A stretch of DNA of 64,000 bases from Phoma sp. XZ068 (taxonomy: Eukaryota > Ascomycota > Dothideomycetes > Pleosporales > Didymellaceae): positions 372,001 through 436,000 of the forward strand of contig RBKR01000013.1 in the NCBI GenBank assembly GCA_004835665.1, read 5' to 3'. The translations under genes and the position numbers were made by a program. Of this stretch, positions 40,648-52,163 are shown piece by piece. Each line of letters starts with the position of its first letter. Within the stretch, counting starts at the first letter, position 1. Under the pieces are notes generated by a model. It worked only from the letters and a program-made list of their open reading frames with translations. It was not told where the DNA came from and ran no database searches.

Positions 40648-42427
40648 ATGACTATCACACAGAGGCCTTGGTGGAAGGATGGTGTTGTATACCAGATCTA
40701 CCCCGCTTCTTTCAAGGACTCCAACGGCGATGGTGTTGGTGACTTTGAGGGCATCATATCTGAGTTAGATTACATCCGCTCGATTGGTGTCGATACCATC
40801 TGGATCTGTCCTATGTTCGACAGTCCCCAAGTTGACATGGGTTATGACATCCGCAACTATGAAGACGTGTATGCTCCATACGGCACACTCGATGATATGC
40901 AGAGGTTGATCAACGAGACACACGCTCGTGGTATGCGTATTATCCTTGACCTTGTTGTCAATCACACCTCAAACTTGGTGAGTCTTTACCAAAAGTTTAC
41001 ACTCGAATTTCACTAACACCCTCCAGCACCAATGGTTCCTTGAATCGCGCTCGTCGAAAGACAACCCCAAGCGTGACTGGTACATCTGGCGACCTGCTCG
41101 CTATGTAAATGGTGAACGTAAGGCCCCAAACAACTGGGTGTCAAACTTCACAGGCAGCGTCTGGGAGTGGGATGAGCATACACAGGAGTACTATCTCCAC
41201 CTCTTCTGCCCTGAGCAACCTGACCTGAACTGGGAGAACGAAGAGACACGCAAAGCCATCTACAAATCCGCAATGGAATTCTGGCTTGATCGTGGCGTCG
41301 ACGGTTTCCGTGTTGATACAGTCAACATGTATAGCAAGGGCGAGATGCTCGATGCTCCCGTTACAGACCCCGGATCTGAGTGGCAATTTGCTGGCTACCA
41401 GTACTGCAACGGTCCCAGGATGAAGGAGTTCCTCGGTGAGATGAACGAAGTTCTCAGCAAATACGACGCCATGACCGTTGGCGAGTGCCCCAACACTAAA
41501 GACATGTCTCGTGTTCTCGAATACGTCTCCGCCAAGGAGAAGCAGCTAAACATGGTCTTCCAATTCGATGTTGTCGATGTCGGCCAAGGACCTTACAAAT
41601 TCCAAACCACCCCACGCAACTGGGTTCTGCCTGATTTCAAGAAGGCGATCGCACGCACACAAGATCTAATCCGCGGCAATGATGGCTGGACCACCGTCTT
41701 CCTCGAGAACCACGACCAGTCCCGCTCCATCACTCGCTTCACATCCGACGCACCTGAACACCGCGTTGCTGGTGGCAAGATGCTGAGCTTGATGATGTGC
41801 GCGCTCTCCGGCACTCTCTTCATCTACCAGGGCCAGGAACTCGGCATGACCAACTTCCCCAAGACCTGGACCATGGACGAGTACAAGGATGTCGATTCAA
41901 GCAACTACTACAAGATGGTTGCACGCCGCACAAACAACGATCCTGCTGCACTGGAAGCCGCACACACTTCCCTTCAGCACTTAGCTCGCGACCACTCCCG
42001 CGTGCCAATTTCCTGGTCTTCCGGCCCAACAAACGGCTTCTCACCTCCCGATGCACACACAAAGCCCTGGATGCGGCCGCTCGAAGACGCAGATGTGTGC
42101 AACGCAAAGCAGCAGCAATCCGACAAGAACTCGGTGCTGTCATACTGGAAGCGTATGTTGTCTGTGCGCAAGCAATACAACGACCTGCTCGTTCACGGCG
42201 AGTACGACGATCTCGACATTGAGAACTTGGATTTCTATGCATTCACCAAGTCATGGAAGGGCAAGACGGCTTTCATCATTTGCAACTTCACAGACAAATC
42301 TCAGAAGCTTTTCGTGCCCAGTAAGGTTAGGAGCGTGAAGAGGGAGTTGCTCATTAGCAGTGTGAATGAGCCGGTCGAGGAGGAGTTGGCTGCTTGGGAG
42401 GGCAGAATCTATTTACTTGCGAATTAA
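40648..42427 (+). CDS. GH13 alpha-glucosidase, maltase type
   Basis: Intracellular-type enzyme releasing glucose from maltose and related alpha-1,4 oligosaccharides; no signal peptide. Exons 40648-40977 and 41027-42427 (49-bp phase-0 intron) give 576 residues, close to yeast maltases (about 584). Motifs: WWKDGVVYQIYPASF at the start, DLVVNHTS (region I, just before the splice), GFRVDTVNMYSKG (nucleophile Asp about 205), VGECPN (acid/base Glu about 262) and ENHDQSR (transition-state Asp about 338). The residue after the nucleophile is Thr. In yeast enzymes Thr here goes with maltase and Val with isomaltase activity, so alpha-1,4 preference is likely. The divergent permease and adjacent Zn2Cys6 gene make a MAL-like cluster. 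Expression is probably maltose-induced. Confidence 0.93.
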
Positions 42428-42556
42428 ATGGTAAATGAACATGCTGGATGATATTTCATAGAAGTTAGAACAGTCCACGCTTAGTATACATTGATGATGG
42501 TAACGACCAGGTTGAGAAGACAAAAACTCTACGTTTACTTTCCAGTTTATGCTGCC

Positions 42557-44348
42557 CTAAGATGTGGTGAATTGTGCCATGGACAACCGCCTCGAAATAT
42601 GGTTCCAAGTGGCCAACTGTCCGACTCGGATTTCTCTTGAGATGCCAACACCTTCGTGCTGAACTTGCCCCAGCGCTTGCTCGTCCGCCATTTCCTCAAG
42701 CCCCGCAGCTGTTTTGGACTGGGCTACCTGGTACCAAGGGTCGTTCGCGCAGGGGCTTTGCAGGTCCAGGGGCAAATTTGGCGAGCTTGCATTGCTGACC
42801 GCCTCTGGGAACATGGTTTGTAGGCGCTCCAGCTTCTCCATCAGAATGCCCCGGCGCGTAGCGTCGAGCTGGGGTAAGAGTAATACGAAGTCGAAAATAA
42901 ACAGGAAATCATCAATGCGGAGAGCGGTTTCTTCCAGAGTTGCCGCAGGAATGTGGATCAGCACATCGGCGATGGTATCGGTGATCTCAAACAGCTTCTG
43001 CGTGATGGAGCTACCGTGTACCTCGATGTCCCGGCGGGACATGCTCGATAGCTGATGCCGCAGCGATTGCGATAATCGGACTGGAAAAAGCAGTGACAAG
43101 CACTCCTTCGACGATCGCGACGAAAGTAATGTCTGGCCCATGGCGAGCCGCCAGACTAGTGTGCGGAGCCATTCCCGTGTGATGGTCAGGTCTGCGCGTT
43201 GCATCATGGAAAGATTTGCTAGCTCGAGCGCATCGGCTTCCGGATCGCCCTCAAGCTCGCGCGACTTGGCCTCGACCCACGTACTGGTGACGGGGCCAGT
43301 TTGTCCAGCCGCGCCCAGCCAGCTGCTGAGGAATTCTGTATCTAGAAGTCTAAAGAGCTTGATAATTTGAATGAATCCCTCATGGACCTGCACGGGAATA
43401 GTGGGGTCGTCCTCGGGTAACGTGTAGAGTGGCAACATAATGGCCTGACGGTAGTCCAAGATGGCGAGGAAGCGCTCGTGAATGTAAGCTTGCCAATAAA
43501 GGCGCTGTCGTCTTGATCTTTCCGGTCCAGACAAGTTTGTAACGTGCTCTGGATTGTCGACACGTAGTAGCTGTATCGCGCTGATTGCATCCCTCATCCA
43601 GTGAAAGGCTGCATCGCTGCCCTGCAAACTCATGAGGCAATTGTGTATGAAAATTGACTGCATAGCTCGCATGACGGATGAGTGGTGAAGCTTATGTGGT
43701 GGCTTCATCGTATCAATCGAGAGGTCCATGAGGTGTTCGATGGTCTGCATCACTTCTTCTGTTCGTCTGTCTCCGTATCGAGTCAGATTGAGTGTACAGC
43801 CACCAAAAGAGTATATGAAGGATCGCATCTCCTGATCATAATCCATAGAGCTGATGTAATGCCGTAATTCGTGCTCAGCAATAACCGGTTGAACAGGGTA
43901 GACGCCTTCCATGTAATCTGGTATGAGATCCAGAAAAAAGGTCTTGCTGTACTGCGGAGCAATGGGAGACTCAGGAGATGCTGACTTGGGTCAGTGTTGA
44001 CATACTTTGGCTGATTTCAGGTACCTCTGGGTTAAAGGAAGACATACCCGAACCAAGTCCATTGCGATCAACAGTATATGTAAACCCGTTATATGGTTGT
44101 ATGTGCTGACCGCTCGCTGGTAGTATAATGGGCGGTGAAGTCGTATGAGGGTTGTTCATCTGATTTCGAAATTCAGAGATGATATGTCCTCTTTTGCCCT
44201 GACTTCTCAGCTTGCCAGTAGCTGAGTATACGCATCTTAGACCAAGGTGACTGCACTGTTGACATCGTTCCTGGCCGTTGCACTTCACCTTGCGCCGTTT
44301 GCATGCATCGCACGCCTTGGAGACCCTCTTCTGAGCTGATGGATCCAT
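42557..44348 (-). CDS. Zn2Cys6 transcription factor, candidate MAL regulator
   Basis: Fungal binuclear zinc-cluster regulator. The N-terminal cluster has Cys 13, 16, 23, 29, 32 and 39 (spacing 2-6-5-2-6) with KRRKVKC, followed by a basic linker KLRSQGKRGH. The C-terminal part carries the helical middle-homology region common to these factors (around SIDTMKPPHKLHHSSVMRAM and RRQRLYWQAYIHERFLA). Exon 1 is 44348 to about 44025, exon 2 is about 43951-42557. The best phase-0 join is GAG|GTACCT to CCGCAG|TAC, giving about 572 residues. An alternative acceptor at TCCTGAG would add five residues, so the junction is uncertain. It sits tail to tail with the maltase, 129 bp apart. By position it probably controls the permease-maltase pair, like MalR or MAL activators, although its cluster sequence is not obviously AmyR-like. 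Confidence 0.85.
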
Positions 44349-45221
44349 TGTAGCGGATCATGGTGTGCATGGGAGTGCTCTTGTAAAGATTTCCATGGGG
44401 TGCGGGTGATGAGGTGCGCAAGGTCAGACCGTGGAGTGCGGAGAAACCGGGGGAGCTAATGCGCGTTCGGTCTAATCGCGAGCCCTCCCATTCGCGTGTT
44501 AGTCGTCATGTTATATTGCCGCGCAGACTCGCGCAGGAGGCGCAGGTACTAGAATTATGCATGGAAGCAGGGGCCAAGCGTATGTAAGAACGGGCATGGT
44601 GTTGGAATCAGGCAATTCTAACGAACCTTGTCATTAAGCATGTGTCGAGCATGGCGCCTCCCATTGACCGCATGGCACGCGCATGGGCAAACGTACCAGG
44701 TAACGGGTCATAATTTCCACAGGATGGTTTCGCAGCTAAAACGCCGTCCGAACAAGTCCACACCTTCGAGCAGCTGTCATGGCATTTTAGACATGTGAAA
44801 TCCTCTCGCCGGTCAAGCTCGGCGTGACTACCTTAACGAGCCAAACGAGCAGAATAGGGCCTATAAGCAGAATTTCGCGTCATGGCCATCCCAACTCATG
44901 TGTGGGGACTAACAACATCGCCCACCCCAGAATGACAATGTATAGGTGGTGTCACGAGTGGTGTGATTCGGCTGCATTTGATTTCCGGCTTATAACGGAA
45001 GGCGAGTGTAATATTAAGGGCAGCTGCAGATGAACAGTTGGCTGTAAGAACGGTAAGATTCAAGGTACGGCGGTGATCTGACCACCGCTTCGCTATGCTA
45101 TGCTACGCTATGCAAATCTAATAGTAGGCGAATGCAGCCACCGCTATGCAGAAAAGAAAGTACGAGTCGAAGCTCCGATGACGATTTGTCCAATATCAGC
45201 AGTAAATCTGCGTTGTTCCCT
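44349..45221. other. Spacer upstream of the regulator
   Basis: About 870 bp without a recognisable gene. A small CTATG-type repeat run occurs at about 45,088-45,113. Contains the regulator promoter and the 3' flank of CDC6. Confidence 0.4.
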
Positions 45222-47219
45222 TTAGGCATCGTACAGAATACCCTTCAAGATACTGGTGCCAGCCCCAGTGAGAGCGTTCTCCAATTCAGTAGTGCCCACC
45301 GCACTAGCAACCCTCCGATCCTCTACGGCTACGCCCGGGAAACCACTGGTCTTCCTGCCCCTCCTGCTTGGTGTGCCAGCATCTGCGACCAGCGACCCAG
45401 CTTTGCCCTCGACAGCCGAAATGAGCGAAAGAGTCTCAAGGCTGCCAACAATATCGCGGAACTCAGTGCTAGTGAGGGGGTGAAGCACGTTCTCGCGTTT
45501 GCAGAGAGCCGTATAGGCCTCGAATAGCTCCTTGATGGTCGGGGCCGTGTTGTGGGACCTTGACGGTGTGTTGAGGACGCTGTCCGCTGCCGAGGCGCGC
45601 TTCTTCCTTTCCATGGCTGAGAGCGAGCAAAGAACTGCCTTTTGCTGGAGGTTGAGATTCTGGAGGCGTTGGGTGGTACCGTTGCTGAAGACTGCTGCGG
45701 TGATTTTGGCCATATGCGCGATTGTAGCTCTAGGAGCGGTTTCCGCGGTAAGCTGAGCCAATGATGATGCGAGAGCGTTTTGTTTATTCGGCTTGGTGGG
45801 AGACCTCGAAACGATCGGCGATGAGAGGTTGATATTTTCAACCAAAGGCGTCTTGGAGGGGGATGGCGTCGGGGATGGTGTGATCTCCGCGGCTTTGATG
45901 GCGTGTTGGTTGCGGGTGTCGGCCTCAATTAGGTCGATTGCCCTTCGGCAGATGTCCAGAGCCTTTCGCAAATCCCCAGACTGTGCTGCAACTTTCTTTG
46001 AAAGAAACATGATGGCTGTCGGGTGGATGAAGGGCAGCTGCTCACATGCCGCTGGTTGTAGCGCCTTCAATTTCGATGTGATGACTGAGGAGATTTGCTG
46101 TGCCGTGTATGGAAGGAATGGCAGAAGGTGAGGCTTCAAACCTCGTGCCTTGAGCCTTGGGAGGAAGCGGTCGGTGAAGTCGAGTGCGTTTGCGATACCG
46201 ACCAGAACCAAGCCCGAAGTCTTCTGTAGAGACCATTCGAAGATGTTGTAGAGCAGGTCGATATCTAGCTCTAGCAAGTGGTCGACTTCATCGAGTGTAA
46301 CGACATAGGAAGTCTTGCGCTGCATAAACAGCCTCCGCAGCTCCTCCATCTCGTCGCCTTCGGTGACCTCTGTAATGTCTACGAACTCCTCGAGCAACGT
46401 TCTGTACAAGTCCACGGCGTTCTTAATGCTCATGCAGTTAATGTATCCAGTCTTGATAGTTCCATCTGCGGCGACTGTGCGACACACATCGCCGACAAAT
46501 GCACTCTTGCCGGTGCCCGGCGGGCCAGAAACGTAGATGCATCCAGATTTCTTGGTCTTGGTCCGTGTGGAGATGAAGTTTTGCAGCTCGGTCCGTTCGC
46601 TATCGCGCCCGAAAAGTACTGTGGGTGCCGAGCCGCGTGCGAAAAGCTGTCGCGCTTCGTTGTAGACTGTGGGTGCTGTGCTCCGGGGTGTGCCGGATGT
46701 GTGCGGTGTGCGAGGCGTCAATGGTCGGCCAGCGATGATGAGGCGTCGCGAGGGGGTGACTGCGACCTTGTTGGCAAGCGCATCGCGGTGCCGAGGAGTC
46801 GAGGGTGTGTAAGAGGCCTTCTCTGACGCTCGGGCAGGCGCTTTTGCAGGCGAGTTCTCTTTCGCTGCTGACAGTGGCAGTCGTGATACAGCAGTTTTCG
46901 CAGGTGTTGCGCGAGCTTTCCTCCCGCGTTTGGTGCATGGCTCCTGCTCGATATCCTCCTCCATCTCCACGTCCATTGCATCTTCAATATGCGCATTTTG
47001 CTTTTTCGGCGTAACAAATGGGTTCTCATTCTCGGCTTCGTCGAGGATCACAAACGCTGTCCGTCGCGTTGCGCGTGTTGAGGTGCTTGGAGCTGCATCT
47101 GCTGAGCGTGTAAGCTTCGCGTTGGCCGAGAAGAGATGGGAGGAGCGTTAATCGCACTTACCTGGAGTTGCTGTGCGAGCAGAGCTGCGAGTCCTCTTTC
47201 CAAGAATGGTGGAAGGCAT
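45222..47219 (-). CDS. CDC6: Cdc6/Cdc18 replication-licensing ATPase
   Basis: AAA+ protein that joins ORC at origins and loads the MCM helicase in G1. Exons 47219-47162 and 47101-45222 (60-bp intron, GTAAGT to CTCAG) give 645 residues. The first 150 residues are disordered and contain several S/T-P-x-K/R sites (TPKK, TPAK, SPAK, TPSR), matching CDK control and SCF-mediated turnover known for Cdc6/Cdc18. The ATPase follows, with Walker A GPPGTGKS (about 212-219), Walker B TLDEVDHL (about 290), sensor-like GIANALDFTDRFLPRL, and sensor 2 in SGDLRKALDICRRAID. The C-terminal 150 residues form the winged-helix region (KELFEAYTALCKRENVLHPL). Linker Ser/Thr-Pro sites also occur. An MCB box lies upstream. 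Orc1 is excluded because there is no BAH domain and the length is short. Confidence 0.95.
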
Positions 47220-47738
47220 TTGGAAAGTGTGGAGATGCGGGAGAGAGGTGCAATGGGTGATGTGGGAAGGTGCACCTGGGAATGAACATGGGAGGAAGCT
47301 GCACGGCACGAACGCGAAACTCGTAGGCGCGACGCGTTGAGTGCTACCAATTGGGTTAGCGCGTTGTGCGCGGCGAGCTGGCCCAAGCGCCCTTTGGCCA
47401 TCGTTCACCGCATTCTAAGGGTGACAGGTCCAAACAATGCGACTCTCACCTTTGTACTATACTTGGAGCGGCTCTTTGCTTTCCAGACCGCTAGTCAATC
47501 TATGATTGTTGAGACCGCTGTATATTGTTTAGCGACTGCCGCCTTGTGAGCACGAGCAGCCATCTCCACACCCCGTAGGCTTCAACGCACGTCCGTCTTC
47601 GTCGGCGTATTGGCCAAACACTCGTGCCACACTTACAGCTGTAGGCAGCTGTAGACTCACCGTCCAAGCTTCCAAGAAACAGACAGTACATAAAGTGACC
47701 TACAGGCTCGCCTCAAACTACCGACCAATTTCATCAAA
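47220..47738. promoter_or_regulatory. Divergent promoter with MCB and SCB-like boxes
   Basis: ACGCGT (MCB core) at 47332-47337 and ACGCGAAA at 47312-47319 lie about 95-120 bp upstream of the CDC6 start. In yeasts such boxes bind MBF/SBF and give G1/S expression. The spacer also serves the DUF4246 gene on the plus strand. Confidence 0.55.
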
Positions 47739-49652
47739 ATGTCGCCTACAGTAAACGCAACAGAGATCAAGGTAATGCTCACATATCGCCGCTCTCAATC
47801 GCCTTGGTTCTAGCTCACCTGACTTTGCACCAGCTCCCAGGCTTCGGGCTTTCCTACGACGACTGGGGACAAGATCCTGAGAAGTATGCGCAGGGGATCT
47901 CGGCGGTAATGAGCTGGACCCATGCCGTTACTACGATCAGGGAGAGATGTATGATGTTCTTCGTGGACAAGATCTCCGACAAGCCAGATTGGACTCGTAA
48001 AGTGCATGATGAGGAGATTGTCGTCAAGTGGAAGCAAGAAGCCAAGCAGCTGGATTGGACAAAAATTATCGAGGGTGGCGACATGACGGACAAGATGTTG
48101 ACACATGTCAGTTCCCCGCAAGTTCACCACCTCACGGATTAACGGTCATTCACAGTGTATCGACGAGCTTCGCTACAAAGCCGACTTGTACGAAAAAACC
48201 GGCATCATCCCAGTCTTGGACGCTTCCTCTTGCATACTGAAGTCCGATAATGCCATACCCAATGAGGTCAAACAAGATTTGAGGAAAGCAATCGCATCCC
48301 TCGAAAATGTGCCTGAAAATCAAAAGGACTGGCACCCAGGGTCTGATGGCACTGTGCTTGATCTAGTACATCCTTCGCTCTTCCCACTCATATATGAACG
48401 CTCGCGCATTCTTCCCAACTCAACAATAACCGTCGACAATTGCCTTGAAAGCATAGGCAAAGGGGTTGTGTTGTCAAAGCCGCAGGGTCAAGCTGTCGAC
48501 ATGGACGACCTCGCATACGATTGGGACCGAGGCTCGCCCGAACTCTGGTCTCATCGATTCCAGTGGCTACCGTGCAACGTATCCTTCCCGGACGGAGAAA
48601 ATGCACGTATCGACTCTTATATCAACAACTTACATCCAAAAGATCACATAGATCTCTACCGGGTTATTGAGAAGATCGTCACCAAAGCCGTTCCTTTCTG
48701 GAACATTGTCTATCAAAGCATTCGATACCAAGGAATTTTGGAAACCACCCCACGCATTACCTGTGATTGTGTTAGCTACACGTATCCAGAGGGCGTAAGT
48801 GAGAGTATACCCGACGACTATGACGGAGACGAAGATGAGTTTTATGAGAGCATAAAGGGGCAACGGGTCTACAACTTACCGGAGCCCGGCGTCGTTGGTG
48901 AGCATGGCATTACCGTCGACGACGTGGAAAAGAAGTTTACCTTCCTCGGTCTTGACGACAAGAAAAACGAGAAGACCCTCCAGGTCATTGTCAAATTAGC
49001 CAACATACACTTGACCCCCGATAAGCCTGAGTACAAGGGTGGCTCATGGCATATCGAAGGTCAGTTGAACGAACATATCGTTTCCACGGCGCTTTACTAC
49101 TACGACAATAACAACATCACAGAGTCTCGACTGCACTTCCGCACGAAAGTCGAGGCGGCACACTTCGCCGATGATATCCAATACGAGCAGGGGGACGATC
49201 TGGGCTTCAAGACTATCTGGGGCGTCGACAACAATGACCACAATGAACAGCTCCTCGGCAGCGTATTGACCCGCGAGGACCGTCTCGTCGTTTTTCCGAA
49301 CGGATTCCAGCACCGCGTCGGAGATTTTAGACTAAGCGATCCGACTAAACCAGGCCATCGCAAGATTCTGGCATTATTCTTGGTGGCGCCAACAATCCCG
49401 ATCATATCAACGGCAAATGTGCCGCCACAACAACGCGACTGGTGGACACGCGAAGTGAAACTGGATCATAGCAGACTAGCCCAGCTGCCCGCTGAGGTTG
49501 TTAACATGATTGCAGAAGGCGTCGAAGACTTTCCCATTGGATTGGAAGACGCAAAAGCGATCCGCGAGGAGCTCATGGTTGAGCGTGGAAAGCTGAACGA
49601 GGAGGTGGACAATGCAATGTGGGATGAAGACTTCAGCTTCTGCGAACACTGA
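47739..49652 (+). CDS. DUF4246 family protein (putative 2-oxoglutarate/iron oxygenase-like)
   Basis: Fungal family of unknown function. Exons 47739-47771, 47834-48106 and 48156-49652 (introns 62 and 49 bp, phase 0) give 600 residues, in the family's usual range. The tiny first exon codes 11 residues. Hallmark segments are LPGFGLSYDDW at the start of exon 2, CIDELRYKADLYEKTG at the start of exon 3, FQWLPCNVSF, and SWHIEGQLNEHIVSTALYYY. The last has a His-rich pattern suggesting a jelly-roll metal site like that of 2OG-Fe(II) oxygenases. A later FPNGFQHRVGDF could supply the distal His and is followed by ALFLVAP. This functional reading is inference. No signal peptide or membrane segment is seen. 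Confidence 0.87.
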
Positions 49653-50492
49653 GCTTCTGTAATACAGGGTCATCTTTCCTTCGATCCTTACAGGAGCGTT
49701 ACACTTCAAGCTTGTGAGAGATAGCAAACATCAAAGTCGCTCCATCGGCCAATACTTCTATGAGAGCGAGCCGCGGTGATTGGCATCATTGATAAATGAC
49801 GCATTTGAAAGTGACATGAACCTCCCCTGATCATCGCACGCATAAGCTTTCTTTCCAACATGCTAACCGACCAAGCTCCACATATTGTGACGCCCAACCA
49901 CAATGCCACTTCCAGCAACGCACCCTACACCGCTCTCGTTGCTCCAACCCCAGATATTCGGGTAGCCTTCCGAAATTGAGACACCAGCTCACGAAAGGAT
50001 CATTGGGAGCTGAGCGTTTCATAGGCAAATCGGCGCTTGACGGTGGATGGACGCTCCCTTATTGCTTCCCCGCCATAACCCCATAAGAGAGTCAGCAGGG
50101 CAAATGAGCACCCCGCAGAGGGATGATAAAGCTGGGTACAGTGGACATCGTGTGTGCATCAACCGCCGCTATTGCTTGAAAGCGGTGTTGCGAGCTGCGG
50201 CGAAATTCCGGCGATGACAACATTGGATGGAAAATTCGGGGCGGTGGATCCAACCAGCTGCAAGAGCCGCAACGAAGCGTTACACCGGTGCAAAAACTTT
50301 CGCCTAGGGCCTCCGATACGTCATCCCTTTTATATGGGTCGATTGCTGATAAGGATGGCGTGGAAGCCAATTTGCGTGCAAACAAATCTTGGAGGAGAAG
50401 GAAACTGCATCGAACACCAAACGACTTGACGCTCACGCCACGGAACATATACAACCAATAATACCAACCTAAACCGCCATCCCAACACAATC
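49653..50492. other. Spacer and SDR promoter
   Basis: About 840 bp, no gene seen. TATATGG at 50331-50337 lies about 160 bp before the SDR start codon and is a candidate TATA box. Confidence 0.45.
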
Positions 50493-51463
50493 ATGTTGGG
50501 CCGCCAGAACTCTGTCAACTCGACACTCTCGAGATCAAGCTCTGGGATCGTTGTACCAAACATGAACAAGACCGTCCGCCCTGGCATGGAGCGCGCACCC
50601 ACAAGCATGGCGCTGAACAAGCCACTTTCCCGGCTACGACTCGACGGTCAGGTTGCTCTCATCTTCGGCGGAGGCGGAAAGATTGGTATTGAGACCGCAG
50701 GGCGATTACTTGTTGAGGGCGCAACTGTTGCCATTGTCGACATTGATCAGCCAGCGCTCGAAAGCGCTATTCCAGTACTGAGGGCTGCCCTGCCAACTGG
50801 TGTGCCTATCGAATCACGACTCCTCACCATTGCCGCAGATGCGACAATAGAAGAGGATGTCGAGGCCTGCGTGAAGAAGACGCTGCAAAGGTTTGATCGA
50901 CTGGATATTGCTCTCCTGAATGCCGGTGTACGAGACGAGGCAAAGAGCTTGTTTGATCAGACCGAGGAGGACTACGAACACGTCATGGCTGTCAACGTGA
51001 AGTCAGGTGAGCATTTACTATGGAAGAGTCTACTTCAGGAACTCTATTAACACAACGTCCAGCATTTTTCTGCGTTAAGCACGTCGCAGCAGCGATGCGC
51101 GTTCTTGGAAACGGTGGCTCCATCATCTTTAGGTCCTCAATTGCTGGTCTTCGTGGATTTCCAGACCAAGCTGTCTACTCAACTTCGCGTTTCGCTGTCC
51201 GCGGTCTCGCGCTATCAGCTGCCGAGGAACTAGGCCAATTCAACATCCGCGTCAACACAATTCACACCAGTATCATTGCTACTCCCGGTTACAAGGAAGG
51301 GTGGAGCCCAGAGAACCTCGCCGCAGTCGAGGAGGATACTAACCTCCCACGCTTGGGCCAGCCCGACGACGTGGCAAGCGTGGTCGCATTCTTGGCTAGC
51401 GACGACTCGAGATTCATGACCGGAGGAAGCTTGAAGATTGATGGTGGGTGTGTGAGCTACTAA
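50493..51463 (+). CDS. Short-chain dehydrogenase/reductase with altered active site
   Basis: Classical Rossmann-fold SDR. Exons 50493-51006 and 51063-51463 (56-bp intron) give 304 residues. There is a Ser-rich N-terminal extension of about 45 residues that is not a clear targeting signal. The cofactor loop is IFGGGGKIGIETA (G-rich, variant of TGxxxGIG). An acidic residue in IVDID after strand 2 favours NAD(H). LNAG replaces NNAG, and the catalytic Ser is in RSSIAG. The Tyr motif reads YSTSRFAV, so the usual YxxxK has Arg in place of Lys. The C-terminal PDDVASVVAFLASDD and TGGSLKIDGG are standard. The Lys-to-Arg change could lower or alter activity, or the protein may be a pseudo-enzyme. Substrate unknown. 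Confidence 0.9.
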
Positions 51464-52163
51464 GGGGCTGTAGGCTTGCGGGAACTGTTTTCTTCTACGC
51501 ATTGATGGAGTTTGGGGCATGCATTGCATGGGGTTCGCATCTGGCAACACTGCAGATTGCTATGGACCATAGATTTGAGACGATAGACATTACGGACGCA
51601 TTAGCATACATTCAACTACTCTACACCCAGGTGGTGTACAACTGCTCACATCTCATCGCCTTCACGTGTCTGCCCCTCCTCGCCATGCAGATCCTGCTAT
51701 CGTCAACATGTTGAATGAGTGATGTCATCGCCCCGCCACCCCACCAGAGAAACCCACAATAGGAACATCACGATCCTCTCGGTCAGAGCTTCCGAGAATA
51801 GCAAAGCTCGTTGATCGACTGCTAACCCTGGTTCAGCCGCTGTAGCTCCCGTGGCCAAGCTTTTGGAGAGGCGCATCAAGCCACACCTAAGCAATAGTAT
51901 CTTGGGGATCCATCGCAACGAGCATCCTACACGATGAGTGATATCACAGCACAATTTGCGAGAAAGGGTCTTGCTGCACTTCAGGACCACGCGCTCTAGC
52001 GCTACATCTGAATGTTGGCAGTACGAGCCAGACGTCATGATGCTCGACCAGCGCTTCCGATCCTTTCCGCCTTTTATACGCCTTCTACACGCCTTCAGAT
52101 TCCTCGACTGACCGTCTAAACAACCAATTTGTTGCAACCGACAGTTCTCAGCTCGCCCTCATA
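51464..52163. other. Spacer and promoter of the second hydroxy-acid oxidase
   Basis: About 700 bp without a gene. A TTTATACG run at about 52,073 lies roughly 90 bp before the next ATG and may act as a TATA element. Confidence 0.4.

Noticed and set aside
43971..44010. 25-bp intron (GTATGT...GTCAG) in the Zn2Cys6 gene
   Set aside because: Keeps frame but is too short for normal fungal splicing; a join from GTACCT about 30 bp earlier is preferred.
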